Shown here in pieces: positions 36,872 to 45,323 of a DNA stretch of 64,000 nt. The translations under genes and the position numbers were made by a program. The notes beneath the pieces are model-generated. The model did no database searches. It saw only the letters and a list, made by a program, of their open reading frames with translations, and was not told the DNA's origin. The stretch comes from Vibrio nigripulchritudo ATCC 27043 (GTDB taxonomy: Bacteria > Pseudomonadota > Gammaproteobacteria > Enterobacterales > Vibrionaceae): assembly GCF_000222685.1 (NCBI RefSeq), contig NZ_AFWJ01000079.1:1-64000 (forward strand), read 5' to 3'. The stretch's first letter is position 1; each line of letters starts with the position of its first letter.

Positions 36872-36931
36872 GTGTTGCACACCAAGCAACACATGTTTAG
36901 TTCGTTCAAACGCTTCATGCATTCAAAGCGT
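36872..36931 (-). promoter_or_regulatory. thrS translational operator with tRNA-Thr anticodon-like hairpin
   Basis: On the minus strand GTGTTGC pairs with GCAACAC (36892-36886 with 36878-36872), a perfect 7-bp stem closing a 7-nt loop UUGGUGU. With U33 in place, the loop presents GGU, a threonine anticodon. A second stem ACGCTT/AAGCGT (36926-36931 with 36910-36915) lies upstream. This mirrors the E. coli thrS operator, where ThrRS binds its own leader at anticodon-like arms and blocks translation. The hairpin ends about 19 nt before the start codon. Confidence 0.7.
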
Positions 36932-37087
36932 AAGAGAAAATAATTGTCTTAAAGACATGAATTCGTCAGTCAGGCTCAAAACAAATACGGATGCTCTTTG
37001 CCTGACGAACGCGCAATTCTAACGAATTATTAAGCAAGAAGAAAATGAAATCTCAGTTAATTCAGCTTGTAAGGAAAATACCCGATT

Positions 37088-38539
37088 CTACAAGTGCTTA
37101 ATCTTATATTGGCGGATAGCTAACCTCGCAAAATACAACTCCAGCTTAGCCAAGTTATTACCTTTAACATATTGAAAACGACCCCCTGTCATTTTAGTGC
37201 ACCGTTTATATACGTTTTTTTCTTGCTCAGTGATCCCTCGGTCAAACAAAACCGCATGCATTTTAATGCCTTTGTCAGCAAAATTTTTGCATACATTTGT
37301 TAAGAAAATATCGAACTCCTGATCCTGAAGCCCTTCGTTGTTCTCCCCATCGGTGAACAAAATAATTTGCTGTATCGGATCCGTGAGCACTTCTCTTTCA
37401 TACCCTGGTTTTTCCCATATCCCTTCCCATTCAGGTGAAAGCAATCGCCAAGCCCATGCGATACCCGCATCTCCACCAGTGTTGTGGGTTGCGTAATACA
37501 TACTAATTCGGTCTTCCAATCGAGCGCTGTCACTTGTTAAAGGCGTCAGAGGCATAGATGCACAGTCACCAGCAGTACCAATTGCCTTACCCTTGTATTC
37601 CTGTTTGAACGGTAAAAGTGGTTTTGGAACCAATCCAAGGTTGGCGTCATTGATTTCTTTGGGATCAACATATTCGACACCATTGCTCGACGTATGCACT
37701 CGTAAATCAAACGCATTAGCAGCACTTGAGGGCACTCGGAGCAATGTTTCAGGGCGATGAATATTATATCTCTGCCTGTTTACACAAGCCCCCTTGCGCT
37801 TACCTTCAACCCCTGCTTTATGAAGAAAATCATGGTCATAGCCAAACTCCTGCGCCACTTCCCGTAGTTCTTCCGGGATTTTTCGAGATGTCGCGGTAAT
37901 CAGCATATCTTGATAGTCTCTTCCCAGATTCACATAGCCTGAATAAGGCACAAACCCCAAATTATAATCATGGGAGAATTCTTGTTCAGCCATAACAGTC
38001 CGAACAAAGTCTTCCAGAATTGATTTCATTCTGATTGAAGCTTTCTCTCCTCCTCTCCCTTCACCTGACATGGATCTGGATGCATCCAAGGTAATCACAG
38101 TTTCATGGGGACTAAACCGACGTTCAATTCGACTCTCTACCGTCGCTTTCAATTCTGGTAGAAAACTAAGAAACGGCTGCGTCGTTTGAGATAATTTAAT
38201 CCAAAGGTGGGAATCGAAACTGATTTCAGAAAATTGTAAATTTACCTGACTGACTCGTTTGAGAGATTCATTACGGATTCCGTAAGGTAGATTGTAAGCA
38301 ACAAAGGTTTTTGTTAAATACTGTGCTTCATTTTGTTTTAAAGCGGGTCCTTCCCGTGCGATAAGGGTGAGCGCCCCATCACTAGCATGCTGCATTCGCG
38401 TTTTGAGCGTTGTATAACGAATGGTACTAATAGCGACAAAAAACATAATCAATATAAGAGTCAGGCTACCAAGCATAACAATTGTGACATTTCCTGACTC
38501 GTGTTTAGGAGCAAGCCTTTCACTGATTTTAATTTTCAA
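37088..38539 (-). CDS. tadG: TadG-like pilus protein with von Willebrand factor A domain
   Basis: 483 residues. A single N-terminal transmembrane or pseudopilin-like segment (VTIVMLGSLTLILIMFFVAI, ~residues 18-37) is followed by a large extracytoplasmic vWA region with the MIDAS motif TLDASRSMSGEG (D-x-S-x-S) and the later IILFTDGENNEG. The start is probably TTG 38539 with AAGGAGACACCA upstream, overlapping tadF by 11 nt. The open frame goes to 38602, but those codons belong to tadF. It is the last gene of the Tad locus; TadG is thought to anchor or bind the pilus at the envelope. Confidence 0.82.
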   Translation of the reverse strand: MKIKISERLAPKHESGNVTIVMLGSLTLILIMFFVAISTIRYTTLKTRMQHASDGALTLIAREGPALKQNEAQYLTKTFVAYNLPYGIRNESLKRVSQVNLQFSEISFDSHLWIKLSQTTQPFLSFLPELKATVESRIERRFSPHETVITLDASRSMSGEGRGGEKASIRMKSILEDFVRTVMAEQEFSHDYNLGFVPYSGYVNLGRDYQDMLITATSRKIPEELREVAQEFGYDHDFLHKAGVEGKRKGACVNRQRYNIHRPETLLRVPSSAANAFDLRVHTSSNGVEYVDPKEINDANLGLVPKPLLPFKQEYKGKAIGTAGDCASMPLTPLTSDSARLEDRISMYYATHNTGGDAGIAWAWRLLSPEWEGIWEKPGYEREVLTDPIQQIILFTDGENNEGLQDQEFDIFLTNVCKNFADKGIKMHAVLFDRGITEQEKNVYKRCTKMTGGRFQYVKGNNLAKLELYFARLAIRQYKIKHL

Positions 38540-39185
38540 TGGTGTCTCCTTGATACCAGTAACGCCTGATACTGAATGAGTCAGAAAAGTGCTGAACACC
38601 AAGAAGTTTTGACGTAAACCAATTTGACGACAAGTCTACGTAACATGCTGATACGTAGACATATTGGTTGTGAGCTCTATTTTTTACTTCTGCTGGAGAG
38701 TTAGCGTAGTTTCGTGTCAGGTAGTTGTGGATACGGATGCCTCCAGGTACAGTTTGAATCAGTTTGCAATTCCCCCTTCCAAGAACAGGTGAACGTGCAT
38801 ATTCTTCGCTTTGAGAAATATTGGGGCGACTGATGTATTCGATTCTCATCGCGAAATTACTGTCATCGGCTAAGCCCATCACTTCTCGTGCAGCTTTTTT
38901 GAGTCCTCTTAACGCTAGGCTATCCGGACATAAGTCGTAACGCTTGTTTGCATCATTGACGTTACACAACAACGACTCAAACGTTCGATTCTGATCATTT
39001 TTTGGGACCAAATCCGCTGCGAGATTGCCAACTACCACGACTGCTGTATTTATGCGGTCCTGCATATACACGTACCTAGCAATGTCAGAAGACATCCAGA
39101 TGATGAAGAACAAAACTACCACGTACAACAAAACTTCTATTGACGCAAAACCAGACTGTTTTTTGACGTTTAGTGCTTGATTCAT
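38529..39185 (-). CDS. tadF: TadF-type minor pseudopilin
   Basis: 218 residues. The N-terminal segment KKQSGFASIEVLLYVVVLFF has the prepilin pattern (processing site before FASIEV, with the E at +5), followed by a hydrophobic helix and a periplasmic domain with several cysteines. It starts at ATG 39185, sharing one base with the tadE stop (TGATG), with GGAGGGAAC as SD. The place between tadE and tadG matches TadF. Confidence 0.8.
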   Translation of the reverse strand: MNQALNVKKQSGFASIEVLLYVVVLFFIIWMSSDIARYVYMQDRINTAVVVVGNLAADLVPKNDQNRTFESLLCNVNDANKRYDLCPDSLALRGLKKAAREVMGLADDSNFAMRIEYISRPNISQSEEYARSPVLGRGNCKLIQTVPGGIRIHNYLTRNYANSPAEVKNRAHNQYVYVSACYVDLSSNWFTSKLLGVQHFSDSFSIRRYWYQGDTIEN

Positions 39186-39646
39186 CACCAGTTCCCTCCA
39201 TCAAATTGAGGTTCATTTCGAACAATCAGTACGCTGACATGCTCCCAGTCTGGAAGTATTTTTCCAGAGATTACAGGAAGGTAATGGTTGAAATCATATA
39301 TCAACTTATAATGAACAATATCCTGAGGCTTTCCCAAACCACTAGAACAGATATCTGACAAATAATTTTCGATACCGATACAAGATCTTACGGATATCTC
39401 AACTTTGTCGAAATCATAGAAATAATTTCCTTTAAAGTGCTTGGGAATAAGACTCGACAAAGCATTGTTATTCGTAGTTTTTGCCTCATTCACCAAAGAT
39501 CGTAAACTGGCATCTAAGGCGGTTTTTGTCAGATAGAATCGACTTATCTCCAAAGCTATGAAAACAACAAAAAGGAAAACAATGAATACCAATGGAAATT
39601 CTACAGCATATACGCCCTGACATTTCTTGCGTAAGCAACTAGTCAT
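39185..39646 (-). CDS. tadE: TadE-type minor pseudopilin
   Basis: 153 residues. It starts MTSCLRKKCQGVYAVEFPLV, with the TadE-like motif G-x-Y-AVEF followed by a ~20-residue hydrophobic helix. The conserved glutamate at +5 and aromatic F are typical of pseudopilins cut by the Tad peptidase. It overlaps the tadD end by 8 nt and abuts tadF. Confidence 0.82.
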   Translation of the reverse strand: MTSCLRKKCQGVYAVEFPLVFIVFLFVVFIALEISRFYLTKTALDASLRSLVNEAKTTNNNALSSLIPKHFKGNYFYDFDKVEISVRSCIGIENYLSDICSSGLGKPQDIVHYKLIYDFNHYLPVISGKILPDWEHVSVLIVRNEPQFDGGNW

Positions 39647-40367
39647 TCAGTTTTTCCTGCTTGAGTTGCTCTAGCGTTTCAATAAAATGTGCCACTTCCA
39701 TTGGAGAAGCATACTCCTCCAAAGTACTCACCGCATTTTTGTCTGGACTGTTTAATAACGAAACCACAGCCGCCAGAATCTCTTGTTGCCTGTCGCGGAT
39801 TCCATGTCCATGTAGAACTTTGAGTTCTTCTTCCGCCAGACGGAAGTTTCCTGACAGAATGTATGAGTAAACAAGGTTTTTTCGTACGTCTGTTTTAAGC
39901 GGATGTAGTTCCAGCAAAGAAACATAAATCTTCTGCGCGTCAGAATGTCTTTGAAGATAATCGAGGGAAACCGCTTTTACGTTTAACTCTTCTGAGTTGG
40001 ATGCCGAGTTCTCTAACAAAGCAAAGCTTTTTCCTGGCTGAGACAGCTTCAGATAAGTTTTTGCCAACCACAATCGTGCTTCTGGATAGAGCTCATCTTC
40101 GTGCTCAACGCTTATCAGGTGGGCCTGAGCGAGAGACCACTCACCAGCACGATAGTAAAGTCGCCCCAGAGATAAGCTAACCTCATCGCTTTTTTTCATG
40201 TCATTCAGCCGGTTATAAATTACCAGAGCAGCATCATATTGCTGATTTTGTTCTGCTAACTGGGCGATATTGAGCTGGTTTTCATAATCAGCCGCCGATT
40301 TATTTTCTTCTGGAACGGTTGAACACCCAGCGAGAGCAAACAGAAAAATTCCAAATATAAGACGCAT
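39639..40367 (-). CDS. tadD: TadD-like TPR lipoprotein
   Basis: 242 residues. The lipoprotein signal is MRLIFGIFLFALAGCSTVPE (lipobox LAGC). Several TPR-like repeats follow (e.g. NQQYDAALVIYNRLNDMKKS, YLQRHSDAQKIYVSLLELHP). ATG 40367 has AAGGATTGGCT; TTG at 40373 is not used. TadD is an outer-membrane lipoprotein thought to help secretin assembly. Confidence 0.82.
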   Translation of the reverse strand: MRLIFGIFLFALAGCSTVPEENKSAADYENQLNIAQLAEQNQQYDAALVIYNRLNDMKKSDEVSLSLGRLYYRAGEWSLAQAHLISVEHEDELYPEARLWLAKTYLKLSQPGKSFALLENSASNSEELNVKAVSLDYLQRHSDAQKIYVSLLELHPLKTDVRKNLVYSYILSGNFRLAEEELKVLHGHGIRDRQQEILAAVVSLLNSPDKNAVSTLEEYASPMEVAHFIETLEQLKQEKLND

Positions 40368-40376
40368 AGCCAATCC

Positions 40377-41276
40377 TTAAGAAAGTGTAGAAATAAGTTT
40401 CAGCATTGCTGGTGCTGCAATTAAAACTAAGGTAGGGAAAAGAACGAGGATGATTAGCGGGAGTCCCATTTTCGCCGGAATTTTCGCCGCTTTCTCTTCC
40501 ATACCAAGTAACCTCTTGTCCCGAGTATCAGATGCGATAATCCTCAGTGTTTTCGCTATGGAAGAACCATAATTCATCGCTTGCAAAAGCGTGGTGGCCA
40601 GCATTTTAAGCTCTTCAACCTGAGAGCGTTCTGCCAAGTTTTTAAAAGCCTGACCACGGTTAGGAAGTACCCTGAGTTCATCAACCACCAGTCGGAATTC
40701 ATGTGCGATTTCAGGACAGATTGGCGAGATCTTCTGACTGACCTTGATCAATGCCTGATCAATGCTGGTACCAGCTTCCGCGCAAATCACCAGCATATCC
40801 ATGGCGTCGGGGCAGAAACGACTGATTTTCTCCTGACGAGACGTTGCCTGACTTTGGACCACCCTTTCGCCGATCACACCCGCACCAAAACCCAGAAATA
40901 CCAGTACCAGAATCGATTTGGCGTTTGACTCTATAACACCCAAATGGAAAAAGCTGGCTCCGATAAGCAATACAATCGCCATTGAACCAAACTTGATTAA
41001 AAGAAACCAAGCCAGAGCTCTAGAATGAAAGTAACCCGCAGACAACAATAGATTTCTTAGCTGCGATTTGTCTTTTTCAGAAACTAAATGCTTTTCCATC
41101 CAGTTTGCCAGACGCTGACTACCAAGACGAAGTTTCTGGATCAATACAGACTCTTGTTTCGGCAGGTGCAGGGTAGCATGGACACGAGTATTTAACTGGC
41201 GTCGTTTTTTTTCTGCTTTGAACACACTATATAAAAACAAACCAATAAATATGGTAAGAATAATCATTTCAATCAT
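40377..41276 (-). CDS. tadC: TadC inner-membrane pilus platform protein
   Basis: 299 residues, GSPF/T2SSF family. Membrane segments lie near residues 3-20, 90-135 and at the C-terminus. The cytoplasmic helical domain has CPDAMDMLVICAEAGTSIDQ and LLQAMNYGSSIAKTLR, as expected for TadC. ATG 41276 lies 4 nt after the tadB stop; the longer frame to 41321 overlaps tadB. It pairs with TadB as the platform driven by TadA. Confidence 0.9.
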   Translation of the reverse strand: MIEMIILTIFIGLFLYSVFKAEKKRRQLNTRVHATLHLPKQESVLIQKLRLGSQRLANWMEKHLVSEKDKSQLRNLLLSAGYFHSRALAWFLLIKFGSMAIVLLIGASFFHLGVIESNAKSILVLVFLGFGAGVIGERVVQSQATSRQEKISRFCPDAMDMLVICAEAGTSIDQALIKVSQKISPICPEIAHEFRLVVDELRVLPNRGQAFKNLAERSQVEELKMLATTLLQAMNYGSSIAKTLRIIASDTRDKRLLGMEEKAAKIPAKMGLPLIILVLFPTLVLIAAPAMLKLISTLS

Positions 41277-41280
41277 GGTG

Positions 41281-42186
41281 TTATATCCGAGCCAAACGCT
41301 TAATCCAGAGCAAGCCTGCAATGATGCTCACCACCGCATAAATCAGTATTTTTTGACCCGAGGGATCTTTAAACAGGAATTCAACCTGATCAGGTTGTTT
41401 TGCGAATTGCAGCGACAGGAGTACAACCGGAATACCCGTTACGATTCGTGCCGATATTCTTGGCTCTGCTGTTAATGCCAACATTTTCCTGTCGGCTTTG
41501 GTTTTTTCTCGAAGCCCCTGACTTAGGTTATTTAACGCTTCTACAAGAGGACCGCCAGTTTCTGAGTTCAGGCAAAGAATGGCGGTAAAATAACCAAAGG
41601 AATCAGAATCAACGCGTTTAGAAGAATCCTCAAAAGCTTGTTGAAACGGAACACCAAGTATTAAAGCATCATAGATACGACGAAATTCTTGACCTAAAAG
41701 ACCTTCAAATGCATGCCCGACACTCAACACAGCCCGATTAATAGGAACACCTGCAGACACGGCCCGAGCGAATACTTCAATGGCATCTGGTAGCCTGTCT
41801 TCCAACTCCAATATTTGCTTTCTAGCTTCTTGTCTGGAAAGGACAGTACTCACGATATATATCCCAAGAACTGACGCTATGAAAGTGAGCGGTGCATATC
41901 CATATAGCTTGTGCGCAAAAAATCCCACTAATCCACTAGGAATCAGAACTCGGGCTGTCAGTCTTGCTTGAAAATCCTGATAGACTCTACCGAGCAAAGT
42001 GACTTTGTTCCCTTCGCTTGCGCGTACTGATCTTGAATAAATGTCAAGATGTGAGGCAACACGTTTCTTGAATACGCTTAAACGCTTTTGCCTGTGCTCC
42101 AAGGTAATAACTACTCCAAGAAAGGCAATGGTGACAAAAAGGAAAACCTGTATTTCCTTTATGAATTCAATCAGACTAACCAGCAT
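41281..42186 (-). CDS. tadB: TadB inner-membrane pilus platform protein
   Basis: 301 residues, GSPF/T2SSF family. There are hydrophobic segments at the N-terminus, around residues ~85-115 and at the C-terminus. The cytoplasmic part contains LEDRLPDAIEVFARAVSAGV and LNSETGGPLVEALNNLSQGL. ATG 42186 overlaps the tadA stop by 11 nt, with GAGG upstream; the frame to 42246 lies inside tadA and is not used. Confidence 0.9.
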   Translation of the reverse strand: MLVSLIEFIKEIQVFLFVTIAFLGVVITLEHRQKRLSVFKKRVASHLDIYSRSVRASEGNKVTLLGRVYQDFQARLTARVLIPSGLVGFFAHKLYGYAPLTFIASVLGIYIVSTVLSRQEARKQILELEDRLPDAIEVFARAVSAGVPINRAVLSVGHAFEGLLGQEFRRIYDALILGVPFQQAFEDSSKRVDSDSFGYFTAILCLNSETGGPLVEALNNLSQGLREKTKADRKMLALTAEPRISARIVTGIPVVLLSLQFAKQPDQVEFLFKDPSGQKILIYAVVSIIAGLLWIKRLARI

Positions 42187-43498
42187 TCTGAGCTGCCTCA
42201 TAGGATTGCGATAGCAGAGCTTGCACCTGACGTAACTGACCACCATTAGTCAGCTTATCTGCTTTGCACGTATTATTGCTCTTACAGATAAACTCACCCA
42301 CTAGCCTGTCGTCAGATATTTCACCGCTATTCACAAACTTAAACTGAGTCTGTATATCAAATTCACCCTCGCGATAACCCGAGATTTCAGTGATCTCAGT
42401 AATACGCCTCACACCATCCCGACAACGTTCCACTTGTACAATCACATCAATAGACGAAGCAATTTGCTTGCGAACAAAGTCTGAGCTCAACTTCGACTGA
42501 CTCATGCTCATCATGTTTTCTAGTCGGACAAGTGCATCGGCTGGCGTGTTTGCATGGACGGTAGAAAGCGAACCGTCATGACCAGTGTTCATTGCCTGAA
42601 GCATATCAAACACCTCTTCACCACGAACCTCACCAAGAAGAATTCGATCCGGACGCATACGCAGGGCGTTTTTAACCAAGTCAGTCTGGTTGACCTGACC
42701 CGAACCTTCAACACTCGCCGATCGTGTTTCTAAACTAATCACATGTGGTTGCTGTAGTTGAATCTCTGCCGCATCTTCAATAGTGATGAGTCGCTCGTCG
42801 TTTCCAATGTGCTTTGATAAGGCATTCAAGAGCGTGGTTTTACCTGCACCTGTGCCGCCAGATACCAAAACATTGAGCTTACAGGACACGTAGCTGGCTA
42901 GCAGTTCTGCCATATCATCAGATAAGTTTTCTTGCTGAGCCATGATGTCTAAGGAAAGCGTCTTCTTGGAGAATTTACGAATCGAAATCACGGTACCGCT
43001 AAGAGACAAAGGCGGAGCGATTACGTTTACTCGGCTACCATCTTCCAGACGCGCATCCACCATAGGAGACGCTTCATCAATTCGTCGTCCCACTGCACTT
43101 GCAATCCTCTGAGCGACATTGTGCACGTGCTCCTGATTGCGAAACTTTACATCCGTAATCTGAATCTTTCCGAATTTCTCGACATACACCTGATCAGGAC
43201 CATTAACCATAATGTCCGACACATTAGCGTCTCTAATCAAGGGCTCCAGTGGACCTAATCCCAGAATGTCATCCATCAACTCCTTTGTGAGCAGTTGCTG
43301 GTCGCGCATCGAAATGGTTACTTTAGATTCCTGAGCCAGACGGCTCAGGTTCTGATAGATAGAGAATTCAAGCTCTTTTGCTGACATACCTACCGCTTCA
43401 GTGGGATCAAGAGATTCCAAAACGGCTTTTCTCAGCTCGTAAACTTGTGCGAGGCGCTGCTGCTCAAATGTTTGGTTTGGTTGCTCTTCCGACTTCAT
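42176..43498 (-). CDS. tadA: TadA/CpaF secretion ATPase
   Basis: 440 residues, GspE/VirB11-like ATPase. Walker A VSGGTGAGKTTLLNALSKHI, Asp box ITIEDAAEIQL, Walker B PDRILLGEVRGEE and the His box HDGSLSTVHANTPADAL are all present. It powers Flp pilus extension and probably retraction. It starts 4 nt after tadZ. Confidence 0.95.
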   Translation of the reverse strand: MKSEEQPNQTFEQQRLAQVYELRKAVLESLDPTEAVGMSAKELEFSIYQNLSRLAQESKVTISMRDQQLLTKELMDDILGLGPLEPLIRDANVSDIMVNGPDQVYVEKFGKIQITDVKFRNQEHVHNVAQRIASAVGRRIDEASPMVDARLEDGSRVNVIAPPLSLSGTVISIRKFSKKTLSLDIMAQQENLSDDMAELLASYVSCKLNVLVSGGTGAGKTTLLNALSKHIGNDERLITIEDAAEIQLQQPHVISLETRSASVEGSGQVNQTDLVKNALRMRPDRILLGEVRGEEVFDMLQAMNTGHDGSLSTVHANTPADALVRLENMMSMSQSKLSSDFVRKQIASSIDVIVQVERCRDGVRRITEITEISGYREGEFDIQTQFKFVNSGEISDDRLVGEFICKSNNTCKADKLTNGGQLRQVQALLSQSYEAAQNAG

Positions 43499-43501
43499 TT
43501 A

Positions 43502-44674
43502 TTACCTCTTTCCAAACCATTTTTTGATGCCTGTACTTTGCTCAGCTACCCCGACAGCATTACCCGCAAGTTTTTTAATTTCGCGAGAAACTTTCCCTGA
43601 ACCATTAATCAACAACGAACCGTCTTCGTCACATGCGATAAAGGATTTGCCGCTGTATTCAATAATGTGGTCAACTTTTTTACCAACGGTCTTCTCCACA
43701 TAATCTATTTTCAGTAGGCGGCCTGAATCCGGTCGAACTTTATTAATGACGATAATGGGTCGTACATTTGGATAGCTTTCAAGTAGCTCCAGAGAACGAG
43801 ACAAACCTTTCACGCCAGCAATTGTGAGTTCAGTGACCAAAACACAAGTCTTTGAACGGGACAATATTTCAGGCAAAGCAGTCAATGCAGAACCACTTAC
43901 ATCCCATACATGAGCGTTAAACTCGCTGTTCGCTGACTCAACCAGAGAACGGTAACTGGATGATGTAAGCACGACGTTTTGCGTCAACTCCAGTTGATCG
44001 TTAAGTAATGAAAGATGATCGCTAATCTTTGATACGCTTCTTCCAAGTAACAGCGAGTCTACATCATCACCGTAGTTCATCAGGCTTGCGAGTTGTCCTG
44101 GCTCATGATGATTGAGTAAGGTGCCACAAGTCCCGGAATGAAGATTCATATCAATAAGTAAGGCGTGTCGGTGGAGTTCATTGGCTGCATAAGATGCAAT
44201 ATTAGAACTGATCGTCGATGCGCCTATTCCACCTACTAGCCCCCAAACAACAACGCCACCATTGGTATGAGTTCTTTCGATACTGTTTTCGCGCTCGACC
44301 ACTGAAGCAAGCTCGTCGTGGTTAAGCGGTGTAATCATGTACTCAAAAGCACCAGCCTGAAGTGCTTGTTTGTACACACTGATACCACGGTCTTCCGAGA
44401 CTACGACTAATTTGGTCGCCGGATGCTTATGCTGACTAAGCCGCTTTACGGTATGAGTAACCTCCTCTTCGTGGGTTATCTCCAATACAAGCACATCGGG
44501 TTTTGTGTTGGTCTTCAGGTAACTTATCGCTTCAGATACGTCGCCCACCTTTGCACTCACCTTAAAACCTTTTAGCGTTAGTGCTGCTTCTGCCATTTCC
44601 GTTTCTTCTTTTCTCGAAAAGAATAAAGCGGCATTTTTTACGCTTTGAAAGTCTGCGGTTGAAATCATGTTCAT
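43502..44674 (-). CDS. tadZ: TadZ/CpaE-like localisation protein
   Basis: 390 residues. The N-terminal ~120 residues resemble a receiver fold (DVLVLEITHEEE). A MinD/ParA-like domain follows. Its P-loop reads VWGLVGGIGASTISSN: the lysines of a normal deviant Walker A (KGG-x-GK-T/S) are absent, as in atypical TadZ proteins. DMNLHSGTCG and VINKVRPDSGRL are family landmarks. TadZ places the pilus machine at the pole. It overlaps the cpaD-like stop by 4 nt (ATGA). Confidence 0.88.
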   Translation of the reverse strand: MNMISTADFQSVKNAALFFSRKEETEMAEAALTLKGFKVSAKVGDVSEAISYLKTNTKPDVLVLEITHEEEVTHTVKRLSQHKHPATKLVVVSEDRGISVYKQALQAGAFEYMITPLNHDELASVVERENSIERTHTNGGVVVWGLVGGIGASTISSNIASYAANELHRHALLIDMNLHSGTCGTLLNHHEPGQLASLMNYGDDVDSLLLGRSVSKISDHLSLLNDQLELTQNVVLTSSSYRSLVESANSEFNAHVWDVSGSALTALPEILSRSKTCVLVTELTIAGVKGLSRSLELLESYPNVRPIIVINKVRPDSGRLLKIDYVEKTVGKKVDHIIEYSGKSFIACDEDGSLLINGSGKVSREIKKLAGNAVGVAEQSTGIKKWFGKR

Positions 44675-45315
44675 TCGCTTGAGCCTCCGACAACAACACT
44701 TGGGCTTTCAGGCTTGATTACGTCTCCTTTGTTAAATCGCAAAATCGCATTAACAGGGATCACATCTATTCCGGGTAAGTACTGGTTTTCTTCAAGGAAG
44801 GTCAACGGATTTGGTGTCATAGCGACTAAGTTTTTCACATCTGAACACCCAAATTGACTGGAATAACCCGTTTTTGAATCAGCAACACGCGGTGACGCTG
44901 AAGAATCACAACCTAGTACCGATGCTTTCGCGGAGTACAGGGTGATTAACACGTCATTACGCTTCTGAGCCTCAGATCTCACCTTTGATTTTGAAAGACC
45001 TTTCTTTTCGATAACCTTAAACCATTTTGATAGGGATTCGTTTTGCCAATGCTTTGGATATTCAAGCTCAAGACCAATCAGTTCATTTTTTGAAAAATCG
45101 ACAGAAGACGTCCATTCACGAAAATCAGCGTAACTTTCAAACGACGCCATCTTAGGTATGGCACGCACGATAATTTGAGGTGTCTCGTAAGGTTCAGATA
45201 GACGATTATCCATCATCAACATACCTTGTCGACTCAGCTCTGCGCATCCTCCAACGGCAAACAATGCAGTCAAAAGGCTTACGCTTTTAGCGTATCCTAT
45301 GTATTTAATATTCAT
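44671..45315 (-). CDS. CpaD-like pilus lipoprotein
   Basis: 214 residues. Lipoprotein signal LLTALFAVGGCAELSRQG (lipobox VGGC). The C-terminal half has FGCSDVKNLVAMTPNPLTFL, which matches the CpaD signature FGC-x(4,5)-NLAAM-V-x-NP. CpaD and RcpB proteins are outer-membrane lipoproteins of the Tad secretin complex. It lies 8 nt after the secretin gene and before tadZ. Confidence 0.8.
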   Translation of the reverse strand: MNIKYIGYAKSVSLLTALFAVGGCAELSRQGMLMMDNRLSEPYETPQIIVRAIPKMASFESYADFREWTSSVDFSKNELIGLELEYPKHWQNESLSKWFKVIEKKGLSKSKVRSEAQKRNDVLITLYSAKASVLGCDSSASPRVADSKTGYSSQFGCSDVKNLVAMTPNPLTFLEENQYLPGIDVIPVNAILRFNKGDVIKPESPSVVVGGSSE

Positions 45316-45323
45316 GCTTTACC

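Noticed and set aside
36969-37006. Inverted repeat GTCAGGC / GCCTGAC upstream of thrS as a terminator
   Set aside because: The arms are 24 nt apart and no T run follows; it could be a protein-binding site, but there is no further support.
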